DNA of 64,000 bases, from assembly GCF_047462415.1 (NCBI RefSeq), contig NZ_JANSJE010000001.1, forward strand, positions 121,803-185,802, written 5' to 3'. Made by a program: the position numbers and the translations under genes. How positions within the stretch are numbered: position 1 is the stretch's first letter; every line of letters begins with the position of its first letter. The DNA is from Thermostichus sp047462415 (GTDB taxonomy: Bacteria > Cyanobacteriota > Cyanobacteriia > Thermostichales > Thermostichaceae). The notes beneath the pieces were generated by a model. It searched no databases, was not told where the DNA came from, and saw nothing but the letters and a program-made list of their open reading frames with translations. This document shows positions 8,653 through 16,673 of this stretch, in pieces.

Positions 8653-9239
8653 GCTGTTGTTTCCTGTCTCAATCCCTCAGAGGCGGAGAGAGAGAATTCG
8701 GCAAAAACTTGCCAGCGCTTGCCGTCATGGCTGAGGAGGGTGAGAGCGGAGGCGAGAAAGGATCCCTGGAAAGGGCGAGTTTTGAACTGTGGCCAGGCGG
8801 TGCGAAACTGGGCCGGGCTGAGATCCCGAAAGACCACAGTCATGTGGGGGACAAAGGGACGAGCTGGGGTAGGGGCCGGCTCTGGCTTAAGCAGCAGATT
8901 CATGTGGCGCTGTGTCTTGGCCTGGAGCTGTTGCAGCTCAGGGGAGGGCTCGACGTGGATATAGATAACCCGTGGCGCGAAGGCACCGAAGCCGCGGAGC
9001 TCAACAGCAACCGGAGCCTGCTCCTTGGCAAATTCTCCCAGGGATCCCGTCAGGGCTGGCAGCTCAGCAGTGGGCCACTCGAAAGGAGGCACCAGGGTAA
9101 TGTGAGGGGGCGAGCGCAGGGCTGCGCGGCTGGCAAATTGCTCGGCAAACTGTTGTTTGATGGCGGTCACTTGCTCCTGCAAGTCTGCCGGGGGTAGGAG
9201 GGCGAGAAACAGCCGCTGTTGGGGAGCGTCGTTCACCAT
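8637..9239 (-). CDS. 2H phosphoesterase / 2'-5' RNA ligase family protein
   Basis: This 200-residue protein has the two HxT motifs that define the 2H superfamily, PPHITL (His46, Thr48) and VPHMTV (His132, Thr134), at the normal separation. Relatives include ThpR-type RNA 2',3'-cyclic phosphodiesterases acting on RNA ends. Both catalytic pairs are intact. It is convergent with gap2 (16-base overlap) and has its own upstream region. The family is certain; the physiological substrate is not known from the sequence. Confidence 0.88.
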   Translation of the reverse strand: MVNDAPQQRLFLALLPPADLQEQVTAIKQQFAEQFASRAALRSPPHITLVPPFEWPTAELPALTGSLGEFAKEQAPVAVELRGFGAFAPRVIYIHVEPSPELQQLQAKTQRHMNLLLKPEPAPTPARPFVPHMTVVFRDLSPAQFRTAWPQFKTRPFQGSFLASALTLLSHDGKRWQVFAEFSLSASEGLRQETTAYSTQ

Positions 9240-9367
9240 TGCTGGACAGGTGAGGGACCTGTATTATCCAGGCTAGGACAGCCCAGCCCCAGACCTCTAC
9301 CCCATTCCCTAAGGGTCAGAGGGTTTGTCGGGATGCCCGGAATCTTCTTTAGCCACTCATATTCTCA

Positions 9368-9391
9368 TATAATTATCTAGCGATTATCTAG
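9368..9391 (+). promoter_or_regulatory. Candidate promoter and operator-like direct repeat
   Basis: A perfect TATAAT lies at 9368-9373, directly overlapped by two copies of ATTATCTAG (9372-9380 and 9383-9391) spaced 11 bases apart, about one helical turn. The -35 region is weak. It is 25-50 bases upstream of the ferredoxin start in an AT-rich patch that stands out from the GC-rich surroundings. A transcription-factor site overlapping the -10 element is an inference. Confidence 0.4.
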
Positions 9392-9416
9392 TGGCAGTAG
9401 GCTAGAGGGCTCCTCT

Positions 9417-9848
9417 ATGACCCAGCTTTCCGCTCCCGTTCCCACGCCGGCAACCGCATCTTCAGAACCTCAGCCGGCTCCGCTTCCGTCTTACCATTGG
9501 CATCTTTTTCTCTGCGCCGACCAGACCAAGCCCAAGTGCTGTGAAAAAGCCGTCGGATTGGAAGCCTGGGACTATTTGAGATCGCGGATCAGGGAATTGA
9601 ACCTGGAAATCCAAGGCGGCAGCTCCCTGAGAGTACACCGCACCAAGGCCAACTGCCTGCGCGGGTGTGACTATGGCGTTCCCGGCCCGGTGTTGCTGGT
9701 GTATCCCGGTGGGTTTTGGTACCACTCGGCCACGCCCCCGGTGATAGAGCGGGTGCTGCAAGAGCATATCCTGGGCGGGATCCCGGTGGCCGAGTATCTG
9801 GTAGCCCAAGATACCCTCAGCGCCCCTGATCCAAGAGAGCGTGGATAG
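9417..9848 (+). CDS. (2Fe-2S) thioredoxin-like ferredoxin
   Basis: This 143-residue protein has a Pro/Ala-rich N-terminal tail (1-25) followed by a thioredoxin-fold 2Fe-2S domain. Cysteines are at 33, 41/42, 80 and 84 (CADQTKPKCC and CLRGCDYG), followed by GPVLLVYPGGFWY, which is diagnostic of this ferredoxin family. It probably acts as a soluble electron carrier or as a module of unknown redox partners. The last 32 bases overlap the convergent acyltransferase gene. Its -10 region carries an 11-base-period direct repeat, suggesting regulation. Confidence 0.85.
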   Translation: MTQLSAPVPTPATASSEPQPAPLPSYHWHLFLCADQTKPKCCEKAVGLEAWDYLRSRIRELNLEIQGGSSLRVHRTKANCLRGCDYGVPGPVLLVYPGGFWYHSATPPVIERVLQEHILGGIPVAEYLVAQDTLSAPDPRERG

Positions 9849-10449
9849 CCTGCACGTACTCTGCCGTCGCCTGTTGCAAATCAGCCTTATCACTGGAAGC
9901 AGGGGGGGGGATCACCTTGCCGATGCGCACCGTGATGGGGCAGAACAGCCGCGGCCAGCGGGATCCCTTGGGCAGCACCTTCTCGGTACCCCAGAGGGCC
10001 ACGGGGAGCAGAGGTGTCTGGGTGCGCGCTGCCACCAAGGCAGCCCCCAGGTGAGGCTGGGGAATGCGGCCATCGGGGGTGCGGGTGCCGTTGAGAAAGA
10101 TCCCCACCGCCCATCCCCGCGCCAGGGCTGCTTCCGTGGCTCGCAAGGCAGCGCGGTCAGAGCCGCCTCTCTTGACCGGGTAGGCCCCGTAGAGCCGGAT
10201 CACCTGCTTCAGCGCTGGCACCCGAAACAGCTCTTCCTTGGCCATGAAGGCTACAGGGCGGCGCACTGCATTGGCCACCAGCGGCGGATCCAAGTGGCTG
10301 GCATGGTTGCTGACAATGATCAGGGATCCCTGGCGAGGCACGTTTTCCTGGCCATAGGTGCGGCCAAAATACAGTCCCCGAAACAGCGGATTGACCACCA
10401 GCCACTTGAGCAGCCAGTAGGCCAACCAATCCTGGCGGCGATAGCCCAT
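9817..10449 (-). CDS. plsC: 1-acyl-sn-glycerol-3-phosphate acyltransferase (PlsC family)
   Basis: This 210-residue membrane-associated acyltransferase is expected to acylate lysophosphatidic acid in glycerolipid synthesis. The catalytic motif NHASHLD has His49 and Asp54 in the right spacing. The second motif, normally EGTR, reads NGTR at residues 120-123 (codon AAC checked), so the usual glutamate is replaced by asparagine; either substrate handling differs or this is a lineage variant. The N-terminal hydrophobic stretch (10-30) probably tethers it to the membrane. It converges on the ferredoxin gene with a 32-base overlap. Confidence 0.85.
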   Translation of the reverse strand: MGYRRQDWLAYWLLKWLVVNPLFRGLYFGRTYGQENVPRQGSLIIVSNHASHLDPPLVANAVRRPVAFMAKEELFRVPALKQVIRLYGAYPVKRGGSDRAALRATEAALARGWAVGIFLNGTRTPDGRIPQPHLGAALVAARTQTPLLPVALWGTEKVLPKGSRWPRLFCPITVRIGKVIPPPASSDKADLQQATAEYVQAIHALLDQGR

Positions 10450-10582
10450 CTGGACGATTTCCCAACTTAGGGGTAGCTCCCTCTTTGAGTGTAGGGGAAA
10501 GCGGGGGATCCCCAGCGACTTTGGAGATAGGTTTTCCTGAGACCTTCACTTAGGGTGGGATGCGGTGAGGGCCAGGAGTATG

Positions 10583-11293
10583 TCACCTCTCCAGATCAGG
10601 ATCCTCGCCCAAAGCCCGCAACCTTTCCGCCAGACGCTCAGCCCGTTGGCGCTCCTGTTCGGCTCGTTGGCGCTCCCGCTCAGCCCGCTGGCGCTCCCGC
10701 TCGGCCCGCTCATCTCCCGTCAACAGCAACTGCCCTTGGGCGTCGCACCAGCGCAGCCAGCGGGCTTGTTTCCCCTCGAAAACTCCGTCCCACAGCCTCA
10801 GGCCCAGCTCCACCTGTTCCAGCCAGGTCTCGGTCATTTCCGCATAGTGGCGGCCTCGCAGCTCGAAAATGCGCAGCTCCTCTGGCCCCAGCTCGTGGTT
10901 GGGATCAAAAACCGCGTAGTAGCTGACCCGCATCTGCTCGTAGCGACTGAGTTTGCCCCCTAGCTCGTCGCCTTCGCGGTTGGAGACAATCTCAATCACC
11001 ACATCCGGCGGCTTGTCAAATTGCCAGAGCAGATAGCACCGGTTCTGCTTCTCCCACCATTGTTCCGGCACCGTGACATCCAGGCTGAGAAAAACATCCG
11101 GCACGATGGGAGGTCGGTTAGGGGTGGTGTAGATGCCCACATTGGCTGCTGCCAGGAAGGTTTTGTGGGGCAGAGAGCTGTAGAGTGCCCCCGTCAGGAG
11201 ACGCTGCTGCTTTTCAGAGGCAAAGTTATCCACCGGGGTATCGTCCTCAGTGACCAGATCAGCGAGGTCGGGCAGCAGCAGTTCAGTATCCAT
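10583..11293 (-). CDS. Uma2 family (DUF820) putative endonuclease with coiled-coil tail
   Basis: This 236-residue protein has a PD-(D/E)XK-like Uma2 fold in residues 1-190 (VPDVFLSLD, PDVVIEIVSNREG, KLSRYEQMRVSYYAVFDP), common and multicopy in cyanobacteria. The C-terminus (about 195-230) is a heptad array of ERERQRA/EQERQRA, predicted coiled coil, encoded by 21-base tandem repeats. Uma2 proteins are usually orphan genes; the nuclease activity is predicted from the fold, and the cellular role is unknown. Confidence 0.85.
   Translation of the reverse strand: MDTELLLPDLADLVTEDDTPVDNFASEKQQRLLTGALYSSLPHKTFLAAANVGIYTTPNRPPIVPDVFLSLDVTVPEQWWEKQNRCYLLWQFDKPPDVVIEIVSNREGDELGGKLSRYEQMRVSYYAVFDPNHELGPEELRIFELRGRHYAEMTETWLEQVELGLRLWDGVFEGKQARWLRWCDAQGQLLLTGDERAERERQRAERERQRAEQERQRAERLAERLRALGEDPDLER
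10637..10712. repeat. 21-bp tandem repeat encoding heptads
   Basis: About three and a half units of 21 bases (starts near 10637, 10658, 10679 and 10700) code for successive seven-residue blocks of the Uma2 C-terminal coiled coil. Because the unit is a multiple of three, copy-number change would keep the frame. Confidence 0.8.
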
Positions 11294-11444
11294 GGGCGAA
11301 GGCAGTCGGGGATGTCGACATCTTAGCCGTTTCCCCTACTTTTTGCCGCAGAGGACAAGGGCGGCAAAGCTGGCCGCTCTCCAGAAGGGATCCCGCCCGG
11401 AGAATGGGGTATCACGGCAAAAGGGATCTCTTTGAGGAGGAACC

Positions 11445-12566
11445 TTGAACTGTGACGTTTTGGTGATTGGCTGTGGCGTGGTGGGCTGTGCCATCGCCTA
11501 CGAGCTGTCTTCCGCAGGGCTATCAGTGGTTGGGATCGACGCCAAGGATCCGGCCTCAGGCGCCACGGGCGCGTCACTGGGGGTGTTGATGGGGATCTGC
11601 AGCCGCCAGCCGGATGGGGAGGTGGTGCAGTTGCGCCTGAAAAGCCTGGAGCAGTTTGATCCCTTGATTGCCCGGCTGGAAGCGGACTTGGGTCGGAATT
11701 TGCCCGTCAATCGGCACGGCATCCTCAAGCTCCTTCGGGAGGAGGAAGTGGACGCTTGGCAAGCAACCCTGGCGGCTCGGCGGCAAGCAGGTTACCGCCT
11801 GGAGCTGCTTAGCCCCGGCGAAGTGGGATCCCTGCAGCCGGGTTTGCGCAGCGACCTGGCGGGGGCCCTCTACTCGCCCCAGGATCGCCAAGTCCAACCC
11901 AAGCTCCTCACTCAGGCCCTCTTGGAAGCAGCCCAGCGCAAGGGATCCCGCTTTTTCTTCCATCAGCCGGTTCAGAAGATCCAGCGCAGCCCGGATCCCC
12001 CCTTTCGCCTGCAGGCAATTGATACGCCCGCCCTCACCTTCTCGGCAGGCTATGTCGTTCTCGCTGCCGGCCTGGGCAGCTCCCCTTTGGCTGAGAAGCT
12101 GAGGTTGCAGATGCCGTTGCAGGCCGTCAAGGGCCAGGCCCTGCGGATCAAAGCTGCTGGGATCCCCCTGGGGCCGGTGGTCAGCGACGAGGATCTGCAT
12201 CTGGTCCCCCTGGGCGATGGATCCCTGTGGGTGGGGGCAACCGTGGAGTTTCAGGCCCCCCATCCCCAGCCGACGCTGCTGGCGCTGCAAGATCTGCTGG
12301 CCCGCGCCATCCGGCTCTGCCCGGCTTTGGCCGAAGCGACTTTGTTGGAGCACTGGGCCGGCCACCGCCCTCGACCGGTGGGGCAGCGCGCCCCCATCCT
12401 GGGGCCGGCTCCCGGCTATGTCAATCTTTTTGTTGCCACTGGCCACTACCGCAATGGAGTGTTGCTGGCCCCGATTAGCGCCGCCGTCCTGAGAGATTTG
12501 GTGCTGAAAGGGAAAACAGCCCTCTGCGATCTAAGCGCTTTTGCCCCAAGACCTAAACAGGGCTGA
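11445..12566 (+). CDS. thiO: Glycine oxidase ThiO-like FAD enzyme
   Basis: This 373-residue D-amino-acid-oxidase-family flavoenzyme is expected to oxidise glycine to iminoglycine for the thiazole half of thiamine. The dinucleotide site is VIGCGVVGCAIAYELSSAG (residues 6-24), followed by GASLGVLMGI. GHRPRPVGQRAPILGP and VATGHYRNGVLLAP near the C-terminus are typical of ThiO. The start is TTG 11445, set by GAGGAGG ending four bases upstream; a downstream ATG would remove the FAD motif. No thiS or thiG is adjacent. Family firm; ThiO rather than another oxidase is likely. Confidence 0.85.
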   Translation: MNCDVLVIGCGVVGCAIAYELSSAGLSVVGIDAKDPASGATGASLGVLMGICSRQPDGEVVQLRLKSLEQFDPLIARLEADLGRNLPVNRHGILKLLREEEVDAWQATLAARRQAGYRLELLSPGEVGSLQPGLRSDLAGALYSPQDRQVQPKLLTQALLEAAQRKGSRFFFHQPVQKIQRSPDPPFRLQAIDTPALTFSAGYVVLAAGLGSSPLAEKLRLQMPLQAVKGQALRIKAAGIPLGPVVSDEDLHLVPLGDGSLWVGATVEFQAPHPQPTLLALQDLLARAIRLCPALAEATLLEHWAGHRPRPVGQRAPILGPAPGYVNLFVATGHYRNGVLLAPISAAVLRDLVLKGKTALCDLSAFAPRPKQG

Positions 12567-12614
12567 GCGGGCCTATCCCCTGAGGGAGGCGGACTTATGT
12601 CAGAATAGAAGGCT

Positions 12615-12632
12615 GCCCGGCTCAGGCCGGGC
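12615..12632. terminator. Perfect 7-bp GC hairpin between thiO and ycf65
   Basis: GCCCGGC-TCAG-GCCGGGC forms a perfect stem with a four-base loop, 49 bases after the thiO stop. There is no U tract, so it may be a factor-assisted terminator, an mRNA 3' stabiliser, or part of the ycf65 leader. Confidence 0.4.
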
Positions 12633-12673
12633 CAGCGTGTGACCTGTCGAGTCCTGCAAAGGAGAAGAGAGCC

Positions 12674-12973
12674 TTGCCGAAGTTCGCCCTAAAAGCCCTG
12701 TGGCTAGAAAACGACTTGGCTATTGCTGTGGATCAGGTGGTGGCCAAAAACCGCAGCCCCCTCACCCACTACTTCTTCTGGCCGCGAGATGACGCCTGGG
12801 AACAGCTCAAAGCTGAGCTGGAGAGCAAAACTTGGATCAGCGAGGAAGATCGCATCACTCTGCTCAACCAAGCCACCGAACTCATCAACTACTGGCAAAA
12901 CGGCGGACGCAACCGCCCCATCAGCGAAGCCCAGGCCCAGTTTCCCGACATCCTGATCGGCGGCAACTCCTAA
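12674..12973 (+). CDS. ycf65: Ribosomal protein PSRP-3 / Ycf65
   Basis: This 99-residue small-subunit protein is specific to cyanobacterial and plastid ribosomes. The conserved block FALKALWLENDLAIAVDQVV, then YFFWPRDDAWEQLK and ISEEDRITLLNQATELINYWQ, is essentially diagnostic. The start is TTG 12674, preceded by GGAGAAGAG; there is no earlier in-frame ATG. It stands alone between thiO and groEL. Confidence 0.95.
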   Translation: MPKFALKALWLENDLAIAVDQVVAKNRSPLTHYFFWPRDDAWEQLKAELESKTWISEEDRITLLNQATELINYWQNGGRNRPISEAQAQFPDILIGGNS

Positions 12974-13039
12974 GCCTCTCGGCCACAACCTGACCCCGGA
13001 TCTGTCCCACCTTGCTGAGTCTCCCAGTTTTGGGCTAGA

Positions 13040-13066
13040 TTGGCACTCAGGAGTTTAGAGTGCTAA
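13040..13066. promoter_or_regulatory. CIRCE operator (HrcA site)
   Basis: TTGGCACTC, nine bases and GAGTGCTAA form the canonical inverted repeat with one mismatch, 93 bases upstream of the groEL ATG. HrcA is the known repressor of CIRCE in cyanobacteria, so heat-shock derepression of this groEL is expected. Confidence 0.93.
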
Positions 13067-13158
13067 CTTTCTGTTGGCTGAGCCGATGGATTCTTCCACT
13101 CCGCCCGGCAGCACTCGGCACAGGTAGCCCAGTCGAAATTACGAGGATCGCGGATTTT

Positions 13159-14787
13159 ATGGCAAAACGGATTCTGTTTAGAGAAGAGGCCCGCAAGGCG
13201 CTGGAGCAGGGCATCAATCAACTGGCGGATGCGATCAAGGTTACGGTTGGCCCCAAAGGGCGCAACGTGGTCTTGGAGAAGAAGTTTGGTGCCCCCCAGA
13301 TCGTCAACGATGGGGTCACGATTGCCAAAGAAATCGAGTTGGCGGATCCCTTGGAGAACACCGGTGCCCAGTTGATGCGGGAAGTGGCCTCCAAGACCAA
13401 CGATGTGGCCGGGGATGGTACCACCACTGCCACCATCTTGGCCCAGAGCATGGTGCGGGAAGGGCTGAAAAACATTTCAGCGGGTGCCAACCCTGTGGCC
13501 TTGCGGCGCGGCATTGAAAAGACCACCGCCTACTTAGTGGAGCAAATTGCCGCCCATGCCAAGCCTGTGGAAGGCCGCAAAACCATTGCGGAAGTAGCCA
13601 CCATCTCTGCCGGCAATGACAGCGAGGTGGGGGAGATGATTGCCAAGGCCATGGATGCCGTGGGGCGAGAGGGGGTGATCACCGTCGAGGAATCCAAGTC
13701 CTTGGAGACGGAATTGGAAGTTGTAGAAGGGATGCAGTTCGACCGCGGCTACATTTCCCCCTATTTTGTTACCGACACCGAGCGGATGGTGGCCGAATAC
13801 GAAAATGCCTATCTGCTCATCACCAGCAACAAGATCTCCAGCCTGCAAGATTTGCTGCCCATCCTGGAGCGGGTGGCCCGTGAAGGTCGGCCTCTTTTGG
13901 TCATCGCAGAAGATGTGGAGGGAGAAGCGCTGGCCACTCTGGTGGTCAACAAGCTGCGGGGGGTGCTCAACGCGGTGGCGGTCAAGGCTCCGGCTTTTGG
14001 GGATCGGCGCAAGGCCATGCTGGAAGACATTGCCATTCTCACCGGCGGGCAGCTCATCTCCGAGGATCTGGGCATCAAGTTGGAGAACGTCACCCTGAAC
14101 ATGATGGGGCTGGCCCGCAAGATCACCGTCACCAAAGATAAAACGACAATCGTCACCGATGGCAGCACCAAAGCGGCGGTGGAGAAGCGGGTGGCCCAAA
14201 TTCGCAAGCAACTGGAAACCACCGATTCCGAGTACGACCGCGAGAAGCTGCAGGAGCGGATTGCCAAGTTGGCCGGTGGGGTGGCGGTGATCAAAGTGGG
14301 GGCTGCCACCGAAACAGAGCTCAAAGACCGCAAGCTGCGCATTGAGGATGCCCTGAATGCCACTCGAGCGGCGGTGGAAGAAGGGATCGTTCCCGGCGGT
14401 GGGGCGACGCTTTTGCATCTGGCCAAAGGGATCCCGGCTTTCAAGGCAACCTTGAAGTCGGAAGAGCAGGTGGGGGCAGAGATTGTCTACCGGGCTTTGC
14501 AGGCTCCGCTCTATCAGATTGCCCACAATGCCGGTCTGGAAGGGTCGGTGGTGGTGGAAAAAGTTCTGGAGAAGGAGATGCCTTTTGGCTTCGATGCCCT
14601 GACCGGAACCTATGTGGACATGTTTGCTCAGGGGATCGTGGATCCGGCCAAGGTGGTGCGCTCGGCGTTGCAAAACGCGGCTTCCATAGCCGGAATGTAT
14701 CTCACGACCGAAGCGATTGTGGTGGAAAAACCTGAGCCCAAACCGGCAGCCCCGACGGCTGGCTCCGGGGGCATGGGTATGATGTAG
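13159..14787 (+). CDS. groL: Chaperonin GroEL (60 kDa), solitary copy
   Basis: This 542-residue class I chaperonin forms the ATP-driven folding ring. From ATG 13159 it reads MAKRILFREEARKALEQG, then VTVGPKGRNVVLEKKFG and AGDGTTTATILA (ATP site), and it ends in a GGMGMM tail. The frame opens 99 bases upstream at 13060, but that extension crosses the CIRCE operator and is not coding. No groES lies before it, so it corresponds to the monocistronic GroEL of cyanobacteria. Regulation by HrcA through CIRCE is expected. Confidence 0.97.
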   Translation: MAKRILFREEARKALEQGINQLADAIKVTVGPKGRNVVLEKKFGAPQIVNDGVTIAKEIELADPLENTGAQLMREVASKTNDVAGDGTTTATILAQSMVREGLKNISAGANPVALRRGIEKTTAYLVEQIAAHAKPVEGRKTIAEVATISAGNDSEVGEMIAKAMDAVGREGVITVEESKSLETELEVVEGMQFDRGYISPYFVTDTERMVAEYENAYLLITSNKISSLQDLLPILERVAREGRPLLVIAEDVEGEALATLVVNKLRGVLNAVAVKAPAFGDRRKAMLEDIAILTGGQLISEDLGIKLENVTLNMMGLARKITVTKDKTTIVTDGSTKAAVEKRVAQIRKQLETTDSEYDREKLQERIAKLAGGVAVIKVGAATETELKDRKLRIEDALNATRAAVEEGIVPGGGATLLHLAKGIPAFKATLKSEEQVGAEIVYRALQAPLYQIAHNAGLEGSVVVEKVLEKEMPFGFDALTGTYVDMFAQGIVDPAKVVRSALQNAASIAGMYLTTEAIVVEKPEPKPAAPTAGSGGMGMM

Positions 14788-14824
14788 CCCCTCAAACGTA
14801 AGCTCCGGCGCTGCTGGGACGGGC

Positions 14825-15283
14825 TTAGTCTTGGATGTACTCCGCGCCGGAGAGCAGGGCAGCTTCGGCCTTCTGAAACTCCCGTCCCAGGTAGGCCGCA
14901 TGGCTGAGCTGAGAGACAACCCTCTCCTGCTCTTTTTCGAAGATCTGCACACACAGTTCTTTGGCCGTGCGTCCAACATACACCCGTTCAGGGGAGCGAT
15001 TGACGGAGCCCCTGGCCGGGAGCACGGCTCCTGTTTCCGGATCGGTGGCCAGCCCCCGCTCGTTAATTACAGTGCGGTAGTACTTGGCGCAAATCAGGTT
15101 CTGCTCCCGATCCAGGTAGATGACAAAGTAACCCGCCGGATCCAGCTCCAAGGGCCGGCGGGAGAGATGGTCGTCAAGGCTGCGCATCTGCTCGCTCAGG
15201 GGCGTGGAGGAAGGAAGCATAGAACGGCTGACCCAAGACCGCAAGAGAGAAACGTAGCCGAGGCTACGTTTGCCTGCCTTCAT
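14825..15283 (-). CDS. DUF4346-domain protein
   Basis: A cyanobacterial conserved protein of up to 152 residues. The core from about residue 50 (GYFVIYLDREQNLICAKYY, then VYVGRTAKELCVQIFE and LSHAAYLGREFQKAE, ending EYIQD) matches the DUF4346 pattern. The longest frame begins at 15283, but its first codons span a perfect hairpin at 15251-15270, so ATG 15219 or ATG 15187 may be the true start. It is convergent with groEL. No enzymatic motif is visible, and the function is unknown. Confidence 0.8.
   Translation of the reverse strand: MKAGKRSLGYVSLLRSWVSRSMLPSSTPLSEQMRSLDDHLSRRPLELDPAGYFVIYLDREQNLICAKYYRTVINERGLATDPETGAVLPARGSVNRSPERVYVGRTAKELCVQIFEKEQERVVSQLSHAAYLGREFQKAEAALLSGAEYIQD
15251..15270. 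promoter_or_regulatory. Perfect 9-bp hairpin in the 5' region of the DUF4346 gene
   Basis: AACGTAGCC-GA-GGCTACGTT is a perfect inverted repeat with a two-base spacer. It lies in the first codons of the longest frame, or in the leader if translation starts at 15219. It could be a dimeric-protein operator or an mRNA structure. Confidence 0.45.
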
Positions 15284-15344
15284 TGTGACAGATGAAGCTG
15301 CTTTTTGGACAACCTCGGTCCTGGCGGATGGATCCTGTCTTGGG

Positions 15345-15977
15345 CTAGCGGGGGGCCACTCGATAAAATCGTGTGGTCGTCACCCACTGGTCGGAAGGGA
15401 TCCCTTCGACGACAATGGCGCGGGCGATGGCACTGCCCAATTGGGATCCCCGCACCCGCACATCGGCAAAGGAGCCACTCTGCTCAAAAGAGGCGATCTC
15501 CTGGAAGTTCAGCGGACGGGGAGAGGCTACGGCCAACACCTGGGCTTGGCCGAAAGGTGGAGCGATGGTCAACCGGTAGCTGGCCCCCGGCGGTGGAAAG
15601 GTACGCACTTCTCCGGCCCGCAGAAACTCGTTCCCGCCGGAAAAGCGGTTGGGCAAAATCAGATGGGTGCGGCCATCGGCTTGGATGCTGAACAGATAGA
15701 CGTAGGCATCGCGGTTGGTGCTCAGGGTAATGGCAATCGGTTCTCCAGGCCGGTAGATGGGGTTCGACCCGCGCCGATCCAGCTCCAAATTGACCTGCAA
15801 GTCAGAAGGAACGGGGTTGACGATGATGGAGCGGGTGCCAATCTCCAACTGAGCAGTGTCGGCCAGTTGCAGCCTTTGCAAGGGGGGGTAAATGCCCAAG
15901 GTTTGCGGAAAAACAGCGGTGGCCGGAGCTACAGACAACCCCAGAGCCAAGGGTAGGAAAAGCAGTTTGGCGTTCAT
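15345..15977 (-). CDS. Exported DUF4384-domain protein
   Basis: This 210-residue protein has an N-terminal signal peptide (residues 1-22, hydrophobic core LLFLPLALGLSVAP). The mature part contains the DUF4384 beta-sandwich: RPGEPIAITLSTNRDAYVYLFSIQ, then GRTHLILPN and FPPPGASYRLTIAPPFG. Such domains are often attached to envelope or kinase proteins; here the domain stands alone. It is probably periplasmic or surface exposed, function unknown. It is divergent from the TPR gene at 16236. Confidence 0.8.
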   Translation of the reverse strand: MNAKLLFLPLALGLSVAPATAVFPQTLGIYPPLQRLQLADTAQLEIGTRSIIVNPVPSDLQVNLELDRRGSNPIYRPGEPIAITLSTNRDAYVYLFSIQADGRTHLILPNRFSGGNEFLRAGEVRTFPPPGASYRLTIAPPFGQAQVLAVASPRPLNFQEIASFEQSGSFADVRVRGSQLGSAIARAIVVEGIPSDQWVTTTRFYRVAPR

Positions 15978-16235
15978 TGTTCAACACCGGATCAAGGGTT
16001 ATGTTCATCCTAGGAACGGGCCCAGGTGGAGCGGCTCAGGCTTTGCGCAATCTCCAATCTCCTGCCGCGGCAGTTTCTCCTACTGCAGATGGCATCACCG
16101 AGGGGAAAAAAACGCTGCAGCGGCGAGGGCACGGCTCCCTTCTCGGCATCTGGAGGAACGTAGCTGAGAGGGGCTAAGCTGCAAATAAGGGATCCCTTCC
16201 TCGCGCCAGATTCCAAGTCAACCCCCAACCGGCTT

Positions 16236-16673
16236 ATGGCTCACGACAGCTACCAAGAGGGCATCGCGGCGGTACAAGCGGGAGATTTCCAGTCGGCCAT
16301 GCGGGCGTTTCGGCAAGCAGTTGCTGCCGACCCAACCCACACCGAAGCTCGGTACAAGCTGGCCTGGGTGCTGGGTATGAGCGGCTACCTGGATCCGGCC
16401 TTGGCAGAGCTGGAAGCCGTTTTGGCGGCAGATCCCAACCATGTGGCAGCCCATTACAATCGAGGGGCCCTCCTGTTGCAAAAGGCCCAACTGGAAGCAG
16501 ATGAGGATGGCCAAATCGAGCTATCCGTTCTGCAGCAGGCGGAAGCAGCCTTTCAAGCGGTGATGAGCTTGGATCCCACCGATCAACGAGCCTTTGCTTT
16601 TCTCAATTTGGTCAGGCGGGCCATTCGCAACCACCAGCCGCCCACCCAGGTCTCTAGCGGCAGTGGCGGGTAA
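16236..16673 (+). CDS. Small TPR-repeat protein
   Basis: This 145-residue soluble protein has about three tetratricopeptide repeats (YQEGIAAVQAGDFQSAMRAFRQAVAADP, then ARYKLAWVLGMSGYLDPALAELEAVLAADP, then the 80-125 region). It lacks a signal peptide. It presumably mediates protein contacts, and the partner cannot be inferred. Its 3' end overlaps the convergent TerB-like gene by 20 bases. Confidence 0.78.
   Translation: MAHDSYQEGIAAVQAGDFQSAMRAFRQAVAADPTHTEARYKLAWVLGMSGYLDPALAELEAVLAADPNHVAAHYNRGALLLQKAQLEADEDGQIELSVLQQAEAAFQAVMSLDPTDQRAFAFLNLVRRAIRNHQPPTQVSSGSGG

Noticed and set aside
13060..13158. N-terminal extension of GroEL
   Set aside because: The extension overlaps the CIRCE operator and is absent from GroEL proteins; ATG 13159 is right.
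13534..14979. 481-codon minus-strand frame opposite groEL
   Set aside because: A shadow of a GC-rich, highly expressed gene; composition and lack of any family pattern rule it out.
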